DNA from: Betaproteobacteria bacterium
Lineage (GTDB): Bacteria; Pseudomonadota; Gammaproteobacteria; Burkholderiales; Ferrovaceae
Assembly: GCA_028870615.1 (NCBI GenBank)
Contig: JAGWPH010000231.1
Coordinates: forward strand, 1 to 16,263
Direction: 5' to 3'
DNA: 16,263 nt
Shown here: in pieces, positions 1 through 6,733 of the stretch
Layout: each line of letters starts with the position of its first letter
How positions within the stretch are numbered: the stretch's first letter is position 1
Translations under genes and position numbers: made by a program
Notes under the pieces: generated by a model
Seen by the model: only the letters and a program-made list of their open reading frames with translations
Told to the model about the DNA's origin: nothing
The model's database searches: none

Positions 1-75
1 CAAAACGGTTTCCTGTTCAGGTGTCGCGCGCAGGCCAAGCCGGGCAGAACGCGCACTTGCGATAGTGGCGGGCAT
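1..75 (-). CDS. TacA-type (DUF1778) antitoxin, N-terminus only
   Basis: The first 25 codons of a gene that leaves the window on the left. The translation begins MPATIASARSARLGLRATPE, which matches the usual opening of DUF1778/TacA ribbon-helix-helix antitoxins (short basic tail, then an R-x-x-L-R-x-[TS]-P-E-Q strand). In this family the antitoxin binds DNA as a dimer, represses its own operon and neutralises a GNAT-type toxin (TacT) that acetylates aminoacyl-tRNA. The toxin would lie further left, outside the window. The ATG at 73-75 has a good ribosome site, AGGAGA, about six bases upstream (around 82-87 on the complementary strand). An imperfect palindrome upstream could be its operator. 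The family call rests on 25 residues only. Confidence 0.65.
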   Translation of the reverse strand, partial: MPATIASARSARLGLRATPEQETVL

Positions 76-94
76 ATTAGGTCTCCTGTTGGAT

Positions 95-118
95 GTACGT
101 TAGGCGTAATGTTAGTAC
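95..118. promoter_or_regulatory. possible operator upstream of the TacA-type gene
   Basis: An imperfect inverted repeat lies 20-43 bases upstream of the antitoxin start. GTAC occurs at both outer edges (95-98 and 115-118), and ACGTTA (97-102) faces TAATGT (107-112) with one mismatch around a GGCG centre. GTTA is also directly repeated at 99-102 and 111-114. Ribbon-helix-helix antitoxins commonly bind such short repeats next to their own promoter. The location fits, but I see no strong -35/-10 pair, so this is a candidate only. Confidence 0.25.
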
Positions 119-155
119 AACCGACGCAGATTGTCCAGATGGGGTCATCAGTCTT

Positions 156-251
156 GAAAAGGTATCGAAACGCCGTGGCTTTCACGAAGCCTATGATGCC
201 CTTGAAACCGAATATGCTGACGCATTCACCCTCTTAGTGCCATTGGAATAG
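156..251 (+). pseudogene. possible decayed fragment of an XRE-type antitoxin
   Basis: One plus-strand frame closed by TAG at 249-251 translates as E-K-V-S-K-R-R-G followed by FHEAYDALETEYADAFTLL. The pattern 'aYdaLe-Eya-a--l' resembles the N-terminal helix of HigA-like XRE antitoxins, which is normally followed by a helix-turn-helix. Here the frame stops right after that helix, there is no HTH, and I see no convincing start codon or ribosome site (an in-frame ATG exists at 93). It could be a remnant of a degraded toxin-antitoxin pair or a chance open frame. It lies in the gap between the TacA-type gene and the Crp-type regulator. Confidence 0.25.
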
Positions 252-270
252 GCTCCGCGTTTGCGGTTAA

Positions 271-298
271 GGTGGAGTAGTTCATAATGCGCCCATAA
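271..298 (+). promoter_or_regulatory. leader with ribosome site and 3-codon mini-ORF overlapping the next start
   Basis: A purine-rich ribosome site (GGTGGAG, 271-277) is well placed for an ATG at 287, which encodes only Met-Arg-Pro and stops at TAA 296-298. That stop overlaps the ATG (298-300) of the Crp-type regulator as TAATG. No in-frame start lies further upstream of the regulator, because a TAA occurs at 268-270. The regulator ATG is itself 20 bases from the ribosome site, so translation may depend on termination and restart at the mini-ORF. Confidence 0.3.
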
Positions 299-996
299 TG
301 GCAGTCCCCGCCCTCTTCCTGCAAACCTTTCCCCTGCTTCGCGCCCTTCCTGAGGCCACCCTCGCTGCCTTGGCCAGCCAGGCGGGCGACCTGGTGTTTG
401 CCAAGCGCGCCGTGGTGCTGCAGAAGGGCCCCCCCACGCCGTCGCTGTGCCTGCTGGCGGAAGGCCGTCTGCAGGCGGTGGACTTTACGATCGACGGCAG
501 GGAAGTGGGGCTTTATTTCATCAATCCGGGGGACTATGTCGGCGAGCTGAGCGTCATTGACGGCCTGGAACAACCCGAATTCATCATTGCCGTGGCCCGC
601 TCCCGGGTCATTACGCTGCCCCGGAATGCGGTACGCCAGGCCATTTTTGCCACCCCCCAAACCGCCGAAAGCGTCACCCTGCGGCTGTCCGCCCGGTTAC
701 GCGCCCAGAGCGCGCAACGGACCATCCTGAGCCTCACGAACCCCCTACAAAAAATTTGCGCCCAGTTGCAGTTGCTGATGGTTTCCACCAGCGCCGCGCA
801 AAACCGCATCAGCAACGCGCCCACCCACCAGGAAATTGCCATCATGGTCAACACCAGCCGCGAAACCGTGACCCGCGTGTTCCAGGTGCTGCAGGCCCAT
901 GGTGCGCTCCAGCGCCAGGGCAATGACCTGGTGCTGGGGGACGCCCAGATGATTATCCAGATTGCCCAGGGCACCCGGGAGTTGCCAAAGCCCTGA
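298..996 (+). CDS. Crp/Fnr-family transcriptional regulator (left copy)
   Basis: A 232-residue protein with the standard two-part Crp layout: an N-terminal cyclic-nucleotide-binding-like beta-roll (about residues 10-125, including PGDYVGELSVIDG at 77-89), a linking helix, and a C-terminal winged helix (about 150-215) with the recognition region THQEIAIMVNTSRETVTRVF at 176-195. The Arg-Ser/Ala pair that contacts the cyclic-nucleotide phosphate in true Crp proteins is replaced here by Pro-Glu after the conserved Gly-Glu, so cAMP binding is doubtful. There is no N-terminal cysteine cluster, so it is not an oxygen-sensing Fnr. Its stop is 7 bases from the stop of the convergent polysaccharide operon. 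Its target is unknown; the neighbouring operon is a reasonable guess. A second Crp-like regulator sits at the other end of the locus. Confidence 0.88.
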   Translation: MAVPALFLQTFPLLRALPEATLAALASQAGDLVFAKRAVVLQKGPPTPSLCLLAEGRLQAVDFTIDGREVGLYFINPGDYVGELSVIDGLEQPEFIIAVARSRVITLPRNAVRQAIFATPQTAESVTLRLSARLRAQSAQRTILSLTNPLQKICAQLQLLMVSTSAAQNRISNAPTHQEIAIMVNTSRETVTRVFQVLQAHGALQRQGNDLVLGDAQMIIQIAQGTRELPKP

Positions 997-1003
997 AGGG
1001 GCG

Positions 1004-3973
1004 TTATTGAAGGCGCAACTCGAGCGCTTCCGCCTGGGCCTTTGCCCGGGCCACGGCCGGCTTGTAGGCGGCATCCAGCACCACCAGCCGTTGCTGGTAC
1101 TGACCCGAATCGGCAGGCGTGCGAAACAGCGAAGTCACTTTGGGCACATAGAGAAAGTGGTTGCCGCAGGAATAGCGCAACCAGAGCACCCAGTCCTCCA
1201 GCGCTTCCATGTCCTCATCAAAACCCCCCCGCTGGATGAACAGCCGGCGCTCGAACAGTACGGACTGGATCGCCATCATGTTGTGGTGAAGCAGGATGTT
1301 GCGATCAAAGGGTTGTTGCAATGGCAAGGGCACCTCGTGGGTGTATTCCTGATATTTCCCGTCCTTCAGATGCGCGCTGTCAGTGAACACTTCCCACGCA
1401 GGGGTGTAGGCAGCCACGGCATCCCTGTCCTGGCGCAGGGCATGAACCAGCACCTCCACATGGTCCGCAAAAAGCAGGTCATCGTCATCAAGAAACAGGC
1501 ACCAGCGGCCGGTGGCTGCGGCCAGCCCGGCGTTCCCCGCCACCGAGCGCCCCACCTTGTCCAGCGCGATGTAGGTGGCCGGACGCCCGGTCAGTTGCCC
1601 CATGCCCGCAACAAGTTCCCGCAGCGTATCGCCCCCATCCTCCACCACGATGTGTTCGATCGACGGGTAGGTTTGGTGGGCGGCCGAGAGCAGGGCCTGG
1701 CGTAAATACAGCGCACGGCCCCGATAGGTGCGCGTAATGATGCTGACCAGGGGACGCTCCGCATCCATGGCAAAAACCGGGACAAATCCCCCCATGCGGG
1801 TCAGGTCGTAATCCCAGCCGTGGAATGGGAAATGCGCCTGCCCCCGGCGCCGGCCCAGGAGCGCTTTCGGCGTACAGAGTGCCAGCCGGGCCAGGGTGCG
1901 CAACACGGCCTTTCTCGACCCCGGATAGGCCTGCGCCCCGAAAAGCACGTTTGCGGCAAGGATCGGCACGGCCGCCAGATCGCCCCAGGTGCCGTACTTC
2001 AGGCGCAGGTACAGGCTGGCAAACGCGCTGCCGGTGTATTGCAGCGGCTTGACCTGGTGGGCCGCTTCATAGGTGTAGTGCATCACCAGGGCCGCCGGAC
2101 AGTAACGGAGCAAAAATCCTTCCCGGCGCAAACGATAGGACAGTTCCACATCCTCGCCGTACATGAACAGGGTCTCGTCGTAGCCCCTCACCTTCTCGAG
2201 AGCACTGCGCCGCAACAGCACACAGGCGTGAGAGTTCCAGTTGGTGGTGCCGGTCACCGGATCGTAAAACTTGGGATGCTCATAGGGCTTCTGCCGAAAT
2301 TCCCAGGCCACCGCCCGATCCACGTCGCTGAGTGCGCTGGCCACGGCCCGGGACAGGGCATCCGGCTGGAAGGTCAAATCCACATTGGTGACCAGACAGA
2401 AAGGCGCGTTTCCTGCCCGGATGGCGGTGTTATGACCCGCTCCGAAACCATGGTTGGGGCGTTGCAGCACTTCCACCCGGCATCCGGAAGCCTGGAGCTG
2501 CGGCACGGCGGACTGGATGGCGGCGAGCGTTCCATCCGTTGAAGCGTTATCCACAAACCGCACCACCAGCCGGGATTTTGGGTAGTCCAGGGCCCGCAGG
2601 CTGTGCACGAAATCGGCCACCCAGCGGCCGCTGTTATGGGTCACGATGCAGACGTCGATCATGGGCGGCTCCGCCGGCAGCCCCACCGCACACAAGGGAT
2701 CTGCGGCCGGATTCTCGCGGGTAAAACGACAACGTTCGGCAACGATCGCCGCGATGGCCGGATCATTGGCTTTTGAACGGGTCAGGAGGCTGCCGAACAC
2801 TTTCAGCCGCGACAGATATTTTCTGAAACGGTGCTTCACGGGAGTGGGCAGGCGCCGGCGCAAACCAGCCAAGGCGGCGCGAAGGACATTGCCGGCCGTG
2901 GCGAAATCGCCGCGGACCAGGTGCCCCACAAATCGCATGGGTGCGGTCACCCGCCAACTGGTGCTGCTGCGCATCTGTGCCAGCGCAGCCAGGAGCTGGT
3001 CGCGGTCGGTGGTCATGGCATTCAGGCTTTCCCGGAGCATGTGGGCTTGCTCCTCCATGAACCGGAGGTCCTGGCTGAGTTGCGTTACCGTTTCGTTGAG
3101 GCGCCCGATTTTTTCATCGCGCTGTCCCAGCGCTTCGTTAAGCTGCCCGATCGTCCCGTCGCGCTGCCCCACCGCTTCGTTAAGCTGCCTTATTGCCTCG
3201 TTGAGCTGTCGTGCCTCTTCATGGCGCTCGGCCACGGCTTTTTCAGCGCGGTGCAGGGCCAGGGATTCCCGGCCCGGTTGCCGGTCCAGTTTCAGGGTAC
3301 CCAGTTCATCGGCCGTGAGAATCAAATAGGCTTCGGCCGCTTCCACCGTTTCCGGCAAGGTATAGGTGCGGTAGCGGTTGAGGCCCGCCATATGCAGGTC
3401 ATAGCGTTGCCGGGCCAACTGGCTGGCAAAACAGGCCATGGCCCGTTGCTTCAGTTGCAGGAAGGGCGTGATGTCGAGCAGGGTGTTGGGCAGCAGCGGC
3501 ACCCCCACTTCGTACATGCCAAGCCGCACCCGCCCTTTCTGACGGATGACGGCGGCAATGGCTGCCTCGGCCACGGCCCGGTGGTCCCGATGCATCTCCC
3601 AGCAGGAGGGTGCAAGCAACAGGTCGGCCTGGGAGTCCGCAAGCCAGCGGCTGATTTTCTCCACAAGATCCGCTCCGGGCTGTACCGAGCCGTCCGGCAA
3701 CCCCCAGAAGTCGGGTGCGCCATAGCCGATGATCGCGGCAGCGGCGCGGGATTCGGAATGACGAATGTCAACCGCCTCGCCACTGCCCTCGCCCGCAAAC
3801 TCATCGGACACCACCGCCACATGGACCGGAATGGCGTGTGACGCCAGACTGGCCAGCGCGCCACCGCAACCGAGGATTTCATCGTCGGCATGGGGTGCGA
3901 GCACCGCCACGCATCGCGCGTCCAGGACGGAGGTGGCCGTATAGGGGACAAAAAAACTTTCCATCGCACTCAC
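1004..3973 (-). CDS. PIG-L deacetylase - coiled coil - GT2 - GT2 fusion protein
   Basis: A 989-residue multidomain protein. Residues 20-220 are a PIG-L/LmbE zinc-dependent N-deacetylase with the metal motif APHADDE (26-32) and HRDH (128-131). This family removes N-acetyl groups from amino sugars or glycolipids. Residues about 225-335 form a coiled coil built on QLNEA-type repeats, followed by SSTSWRVTAPMR (336-347), a linker often seen before glycosyltransferase domains. The first GT-A/GT2 domain (about 437-690) has NVD (530-532) and GED (606-608). The second (about 740-960) has FLDDDD (827-832) and ED (926-927). No signal peptide is visible, so it is probably cytoplasmic. The GTG start overlaps the upstream stop as GTGA; an ATG three codons in (3962-3964) is the alternative. 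It is the last gene of the minus-strand operon. One polypeptide could remove an acetyl group and add two sugars; the substrates are unknown. Confidence 0.85.
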   Translation of the reverse strand: MSAMESFFVPYTATSVLDARCVAVLAPHADDEILGCGGALASLASHAIPVHVAVVSDEFAGEGSGEAVDIRHSESRAAAAIIGYGAPDFWGLPDGSVQPGADLVEKISRWLADSQADLLLAPSCWEMHRDHRAVAEAAIAAVIRQKGRVRLGMYEVGVPLLPNTLLDITPFLQLKQRAMACFASQLARQRYDLHMAGLNRYRTYTLPETVEAAEAYLILTADELGTLKLDRQPGRESLALHRAEKAVAERHEEARQLNEAIRQLNEAVGQRDGTIGQLNEALGQRDEKIGRLNETVTQLSQDLRFMEEQAHMLRESLNAMTTDRDQLLAALAQMRSSTSWRVTAPMRFVGHLVRGDFATAGNVLRAALAGLRRRLPTPVKHRFRKYLSRLKVFGSLLTRSKANDPAIAAIVAERCRFTRENPAADPLCAVGLPAEPPMIDVCIVTHNSGRWVADFVHSLRALDYPKSRLVVRFVDNASTDGTLAAIQSAVPQLQASGCRVEVLQRPNHGFGAGHNTAIRAGNAPFCLVTNVDLTFQPDALSRAVASALSDVDRAVAWEFRQKPYEHPKFYDPVTGTTNWNSHACVLLRRSALEKVRGYDETLFMYGEDVELSYRLRREGFLLRYCPAALVMHYTYEAAHQVKPLQYTGSAFASLYLRLKYGTWGDLAAVPILAANVLFGAQAYPGSRKAVLRTLARLALCTPKALLGRRRGQAHFPFHGWDYDLTRMGGFVPVFAMDAERPLVSIITRTYRGRALYLRQALLSAAHQTYPSIEHIVVEDGGDTLRELVAGMGQLTGRPATYIALDKVGRSVAGNAGLAAATGRWCLFLDDDDLLFADHVEVLVHALRQDRDAVAAYTPAWEVFTDSAHLKDGKYQEYTHEVPLPLQQPFDRNILLHHNMMAIQSVLFERRLFIQRGGFDEDMEALEDWVLWLRYSCGNHFLYVPKVTSLFRTPADSGQYQQRLVVLDAAYKPAVARAKAQAEALELRLQ
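3089..3210 (-). repeat. 42-bp in-frame repeat (21-bp sub-period) encoding a coiled coil
   Basis: CGCTTCGTTAAGCTGCC at 3131-3147 recurs at 3173-3189, exactly 42 bases away. Degenerate copies lie at 3089-3105 and 3194-3210. In the encoded fusion protein this gives QLNEA repeats spaced 7 or 14 residues apart, that is, whole coiled-coil heptads. The length can change in steps of 7 or 14 residues without breaking the frame. Confidence 0.75.
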
Positions 3974-5049
3974 TTCGTATTGAGGTCACGCCAGCACAGG
4001 CTGCGCACCGGCCATGAAACACAGGGGGTCAGCCGGGCATAATACACGCCGCCCGAAAATCGCTCGCGCAGGGGGGCTGGCAGTGCGGTCTGACCCCCGC
4101 GACCTATCTGCCCGATGGCCGGCACAAAATCCGGATTGGGACTCACTTCCAGCAGCCACTGGTGCGTCCAGGCCGGTGGAATGAAAAATGTCACCGTGCC
4201 GTAACAGGGCTTCAGCAACGGAAAGGGCGCCGCCGGTCTGGATTCCGGGAACAGTTTCCGGAGCCATCGCGCCAGCCCGTTCGGCTGAAAATGTTTTTTC
4301 TCATAGGCCAGCCAGCCGGCGCTGATGAGCCGGTCCTTTTCCGGCGAATGGGTATATTCATGAACCGCAAGCGCCTGGGGAATCATGTACAGGCGATACC
4401 CGGCGGAACGCAGGCGTTGCATCAGGTCCGAATCCTCCCAGTAAAGAAAGAAGCGTTCGTCAAACAGCCCGCCGGCGGCCAGAAGGGCGGAACGTTTGAG
4501 CAGCACGTGTCCCCCGGACAGCGCGGGGACGCTAACCGGCCGGTCGCTTTGCCAGTAGCGCAGGGCAAAAGCCCGAAACCGCCGGCTGTGCAACCCGCCC
4601 ACCCCGCTGCAACAGCGCGACGCTGCATTCCAGAAGCGGCCTGCCAGCGACGGAAACGTGCTGGGAGGCATCAGGAATTGTCTCCCGGCATCCCAAAACA
4701 CCTTGGGGCCCACCGCCCCCGTAGATGCCTCGGACCGCAAGGCGGCCAGCAGCACAGCCAGGGCACCGGGCAGCAGATAGGCATCCGGATTCAGCAGCAA
4801 AACAGCTTCTCCTGACGAACTCGCAAAGGCCTGGTTGCAGGCCCGCGCAAATCCCGTATTGACTGCGTTGACCACCACCCGCACTGTGTCCGGCAACCCT
4901 GCCTTCAGTGTCCGGGCCTCGTTCTCGTCGGCACTGTTGTCCACCACGATGACTTCGCAGGAAACCTCCTGATCAAGCACCGACCGCACCGCACGGCTGA
5001 CGAGGGGTGCTGAAAAGTGGTTGACGATGATGACGGATACGGCCAGCAT
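3970..5049 (-). CDS. GT2 glycosyltransferase with C-terminal beta-rich extension
   Basis: A 359-residue WbbL-like glycosyltransferase (the family includes rhamnosyltransferases). The GT-A fold spans about residues 1-235, with VDNS (36-39), the metal/nucleotide-sugar motif NPDA (87-90), and the acceptor-side WEDSDL (204-209). After a charged segment, residues about 280-345 look like a separate beta-sandwich, with alternating aromatic and hydrophobic strands ending GVYYARL. This may be a fibronectin-like or carbohydrate-binding module, unusual for this class. The enzyme is expected at the cytoplasmic membrane, adding a sugar to a lipid-linked glycan. The ATG at 5047-5049 lies 4 bases after the upstream stop, and its own stop overlaps the next gene by GTGA, so it belongs to one operon. 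The sugar cannot be told from sequence. Confidence 0.85.
   Translation of the reverse strand: MLAVSVIIVNHFSAPLVSRAVRSVLDQEVSCEVIVVDNSADENEARTLKAGLPDTVRVVVNAVNTGFARACNQAFASSSGEAVLLLNPDAYLLPGALAVLLAALRSEASTGAVGPKVFWDAGRQFLMPPSTFPSLAGRFWNAASRCCSGVGGLHSRRFRAFALRYWQSDRPVSVPALSGGHVLLKRSALLAAGGLFDERFFLYWEDSDLMQRLRSAGYRLYMIPQALAVHEYTHSPEKDRLISAGWLAYEKKHFQPNGLARWLRKLFPESRPAAPFPLLKPCYGTVTFFIPPAWTHQWLLEVSPNPDFVPAIGQIGRGGQTALPAPLRERFSGGVYYARLTPCVSWPVRSLCWRDLNTK
4087..4097 (-). repeat. GGGGTCAGACC core inside the GT2 gene
   Basis: The 11-base core shared with the intergenic repeat copies in this window is present here inside a coding region, where it encodes Gly-Gln-Thr near the C-terminus of the GT2. 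The flank (GCACTG) does not continue the repeat, so chance or an old insertion are both possible. Confidence 0.3.
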
Positions 5050-5053
5050 GCCC

Positions 5054-6001
5054 CTATTGCCCCCTGATCATGGTGGGCAACAGGTCGGCGGCCCACCAGC
5101 GTCCCGGCCGCGCCAGGATCTGCCGGCTCAGAAAATCGTACAGTTGTTGGGCTGCGGCACCATAACCCTCCGGCCCCGGAACCGTCGGCGGATGGATCAC
5201 CAGACGGTAATGCCCCGGGCGCTCCTGCAGGCAGACAAAGGCCCCCATCGGCGCTTTCGCGAATTCGGCCATGCGCACGGCGCCCGGCGCCATGTAGCGC
5301 GGCGCACCCAGAAAATCGAGCAAAATGCCCTCCTCTTCCACAAGGGCCGGCGCATCCACCAGGATGACGGCGGACTCTCCGCGCGGCAATCCCGCGTAGA
5401 GCGGTTTCAGGTAGCGCTCGGCCTGCAATGCCCGGCCACCATTGAAGTAACGGGCCATGGCCGCGTATTTGCGGGCGTAATAGGACCGGATGGAAGCGGG
5501 AATCCGCGCATCCTCCACCACCGTGGACGTCATCAGGTTGAACTTCAATCCCGCAAGACCCAGACGCACGATGCCCAGCATGACACTGTCAAAATGGGCG
5601 GTCATCCAGACCGTTCCGCTCGCGGCGGACTCGTGCAATCGTTGCGGGTCCAGGCCCTCCCAGTGCATCGTTACTTCGGGCGCACGGCCCGCAATGATGA
5701 GATGGGCCTGCCATTCCTCCACGGAGGCTGTCACAAACCGCTCCTCCAGGGCGCGTTCCAGTGCCTCCGGCCCGGCGGAGGGCAGCAGTTCCGACAATGC
5801 CGTGCGGGTGGCATTTTTGACATAGGGGTGATGCAGGGAGAGCGATCGCCAGTCGCGGTCATGCCGGGCATCGCGCTTTCCTCTGCGGGCAGCGATCCTT
5901 CCTCCCAACGCAAAGGGCAAGCGGGCGGCAAGCGGCAGCACCCCCCGATAGGCCAGCTCCGAGACGGCCTGTTCCCATGCCCAGTGCAACGATCTCAGCA
6001 T
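5054..6001 (-). CDS. LpxL/HtrB-like lysophospholipid acyltransferase family protein
   Basis: A 315-residue protein resembling the late lipid A acyltransferase family. Visible marks are VWMTAHFDSVMLGI (131-144) at the usual active-site histidine, LDFLGAPRYMAPGAVRMAEF (228-247), which matches the family's F-L-G-x-P-x-x-x-x-G-x-x-x-x-A block, and RWWAADLLPTM near the C-terminus, where the family has a tryptophan-rich end. The family transfers acyl chains to lipid or glycolipid acceptors at the inner membrane. The odd point is the active site: the canonical HX4(D/E) has Met at the acidic position (His136 followed by FDSVM), with Asp138 nearby. I chose the ATG at 5999-6001, 10 bases after the upstream stop; longer readings of this frame run back into the preceding GT gene. 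It lies between glycosyltransferases in a tight operon, so a glycolipid acceptor is likely. Confidence 0.75.
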   Translation of the reverse strand: MLRSLHWAWEQAVSELAYRGVLPLAARLPFALGGRIAARRGKRDARHDRDWRSLSLHHPYVKNATRTALSELLPSAGPEALERALEERFVTASVEEWQAHLIIAGRAPEVTMHWEGLDPQRLHESAASGTVWMTAHFDSVMLGIVRLGLAGLKFNLMTSTVVEDARIPASIRSYYARKYAAMARYFNGGRALQAERYLKPLYAGLPRGESAVILVDAPALVEEEGILLDFLGAPRYMAPGAVRMAEFAKAPMGAFVCLQERPGHYRLVIHPPTVPGPEGYGAAAQQLYDFLSRQILARPGRWWAADLLPTMIRGQ

Positions 6002-6011
6002 GGTGTCCCGG

Positions 6012-6719
6012 TCATCCGGCAATTTCGGCCGCAGCGCGCACCTGGACCGCTGCGGCGACGTCTGAAGTGAGGGTGATGCAGGGCGTGGTGATCGGCAAAC
6101 GGTGGCGCCATTTCTCCTGGAAAATCGTGGCGGATGCCGTAAATCTTCCGATGAAACTTTCCGAAAACCGGGCCCTTGGCAGCGCGGAGTGATGCTCGCA
6201 GTAAGCATCCACCACCGCGACGGAAAACCCCCGCTCCCTGGCCTGCAGGGCCACATCGGCGGCGTAGAAATCAAAGCCCAGCGCGGCATCCAGCGCCAGT
6301 CCGGCATCACAGCGCACGGCAAAGCAGAGCTCGTCAAGGGTGTCGGCCAGCGCCGGCAGGGGAACGGACCCCACCAGCAAATGGCCGCGATCCAGGACGT
6401 GCCCCAGATGCACGGGATGAGGTTTGACCCCAATGCCATACACGCCCACCACGGCAAGGCGATCAAACTGGCGCTGTGCCGTGGCGATGCCTGCCAGGAA
6501 ATTGCGGTCCCAGCCCTCGGGCAGCACCACATCCTGGTGCACGAACACCAGCCAGGGGCTTGGGGCGGTCCTGAGCGCCGCATTGAAAGCCTCGGCGGCG
6601 CTGGTGCAATGCTCGAAAAGCGCCAGCGGATAGCGCTTCTTCGCAAGGCAGGGCGAGGTCAGCAGGCACCGCTCCAGCACTTCGCGATCATTGACGCAGG
6701 TGACAAAGGATAATTCCAT
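6012..6719 (-). CDS. GT2-like glycosyltransferase, HQDV type
   Basis: A 235-residue single-domain protein. It begins MELSFVTCVNDREVLERCLL and has LVFVHQDVVLPEGW at 57-70. The His-Gln-Asp-Val motif takes the place of the usual DXD and is typical of the Glyco_tranf_2_5 group of GT-A enzymes found in polysaccharide clusters. A second conserved stretch, FDFYAADVALQARERGFSVA, follows near the C-terminal third (acceptor side). It is expected to be cytoplasmic and to use a nucleotide sugar. I chose the ATG at 6717-6719; a TTG two codons upstream (6723-6725) is the alternative. It starts 14 bases after the acetyltransferase gene stops and ends 10 bases before the acyltransferase gene. The sugar is unknown. 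Confidence 0.72.
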   Translation of the reverse strand: MELSFVTCVNDREVLERCLLTSPCLAKKRYPLALFEHCTSAAEAFNAALRTAPSPWLVFVHQDVVLPEGWDRNFLAGIATAQRQFDRLAVVGVYGIGVKPHPVHLGHVLDRGHLLVGSVPLPALADTLDELCFAVRCDAGLALDAALGFDFYAADVALQARERGFSVAVVDAYCEHHSALPRARFSESFIGRFTASATIFQEKWRHRLPITTPCITLTSDVAAAVQVRAAAEIAG

Positions 6720-6733
6720 TTTCAACCGTCCCG

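Noticed and set aside
202..272. Sigma-70 promoter for the left Crp-type gene using TTGAAA (202) or TTGGAA (244)
   Set aside because: No acceptable -10 lies at 16-18 bases from the first, and the second would start transcription too close to the ribosome site.
3089..3210. Regularly spaced repeats as a CRISPR array
   Set aside because: The repeats are in frame within a coding region, encode heptads, and have no unique spacers.
2831..3841. Plus-strand open frame of 336 codons opposite the PIG-L/GT2 fusion
   Set aside because: Low-complexity His/Gln/Gly-rich shadow of the real gene; no ribosome site or domain.
6002..6646. Upstream extension of the LpxL-like gene to give a 530-residue protein
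   Set aside because: The added N-terminal part is an out-of-frame reading of the HQDV-type glycosyltransferase gene; the acyltransferase family start fits the ATG at 6001.
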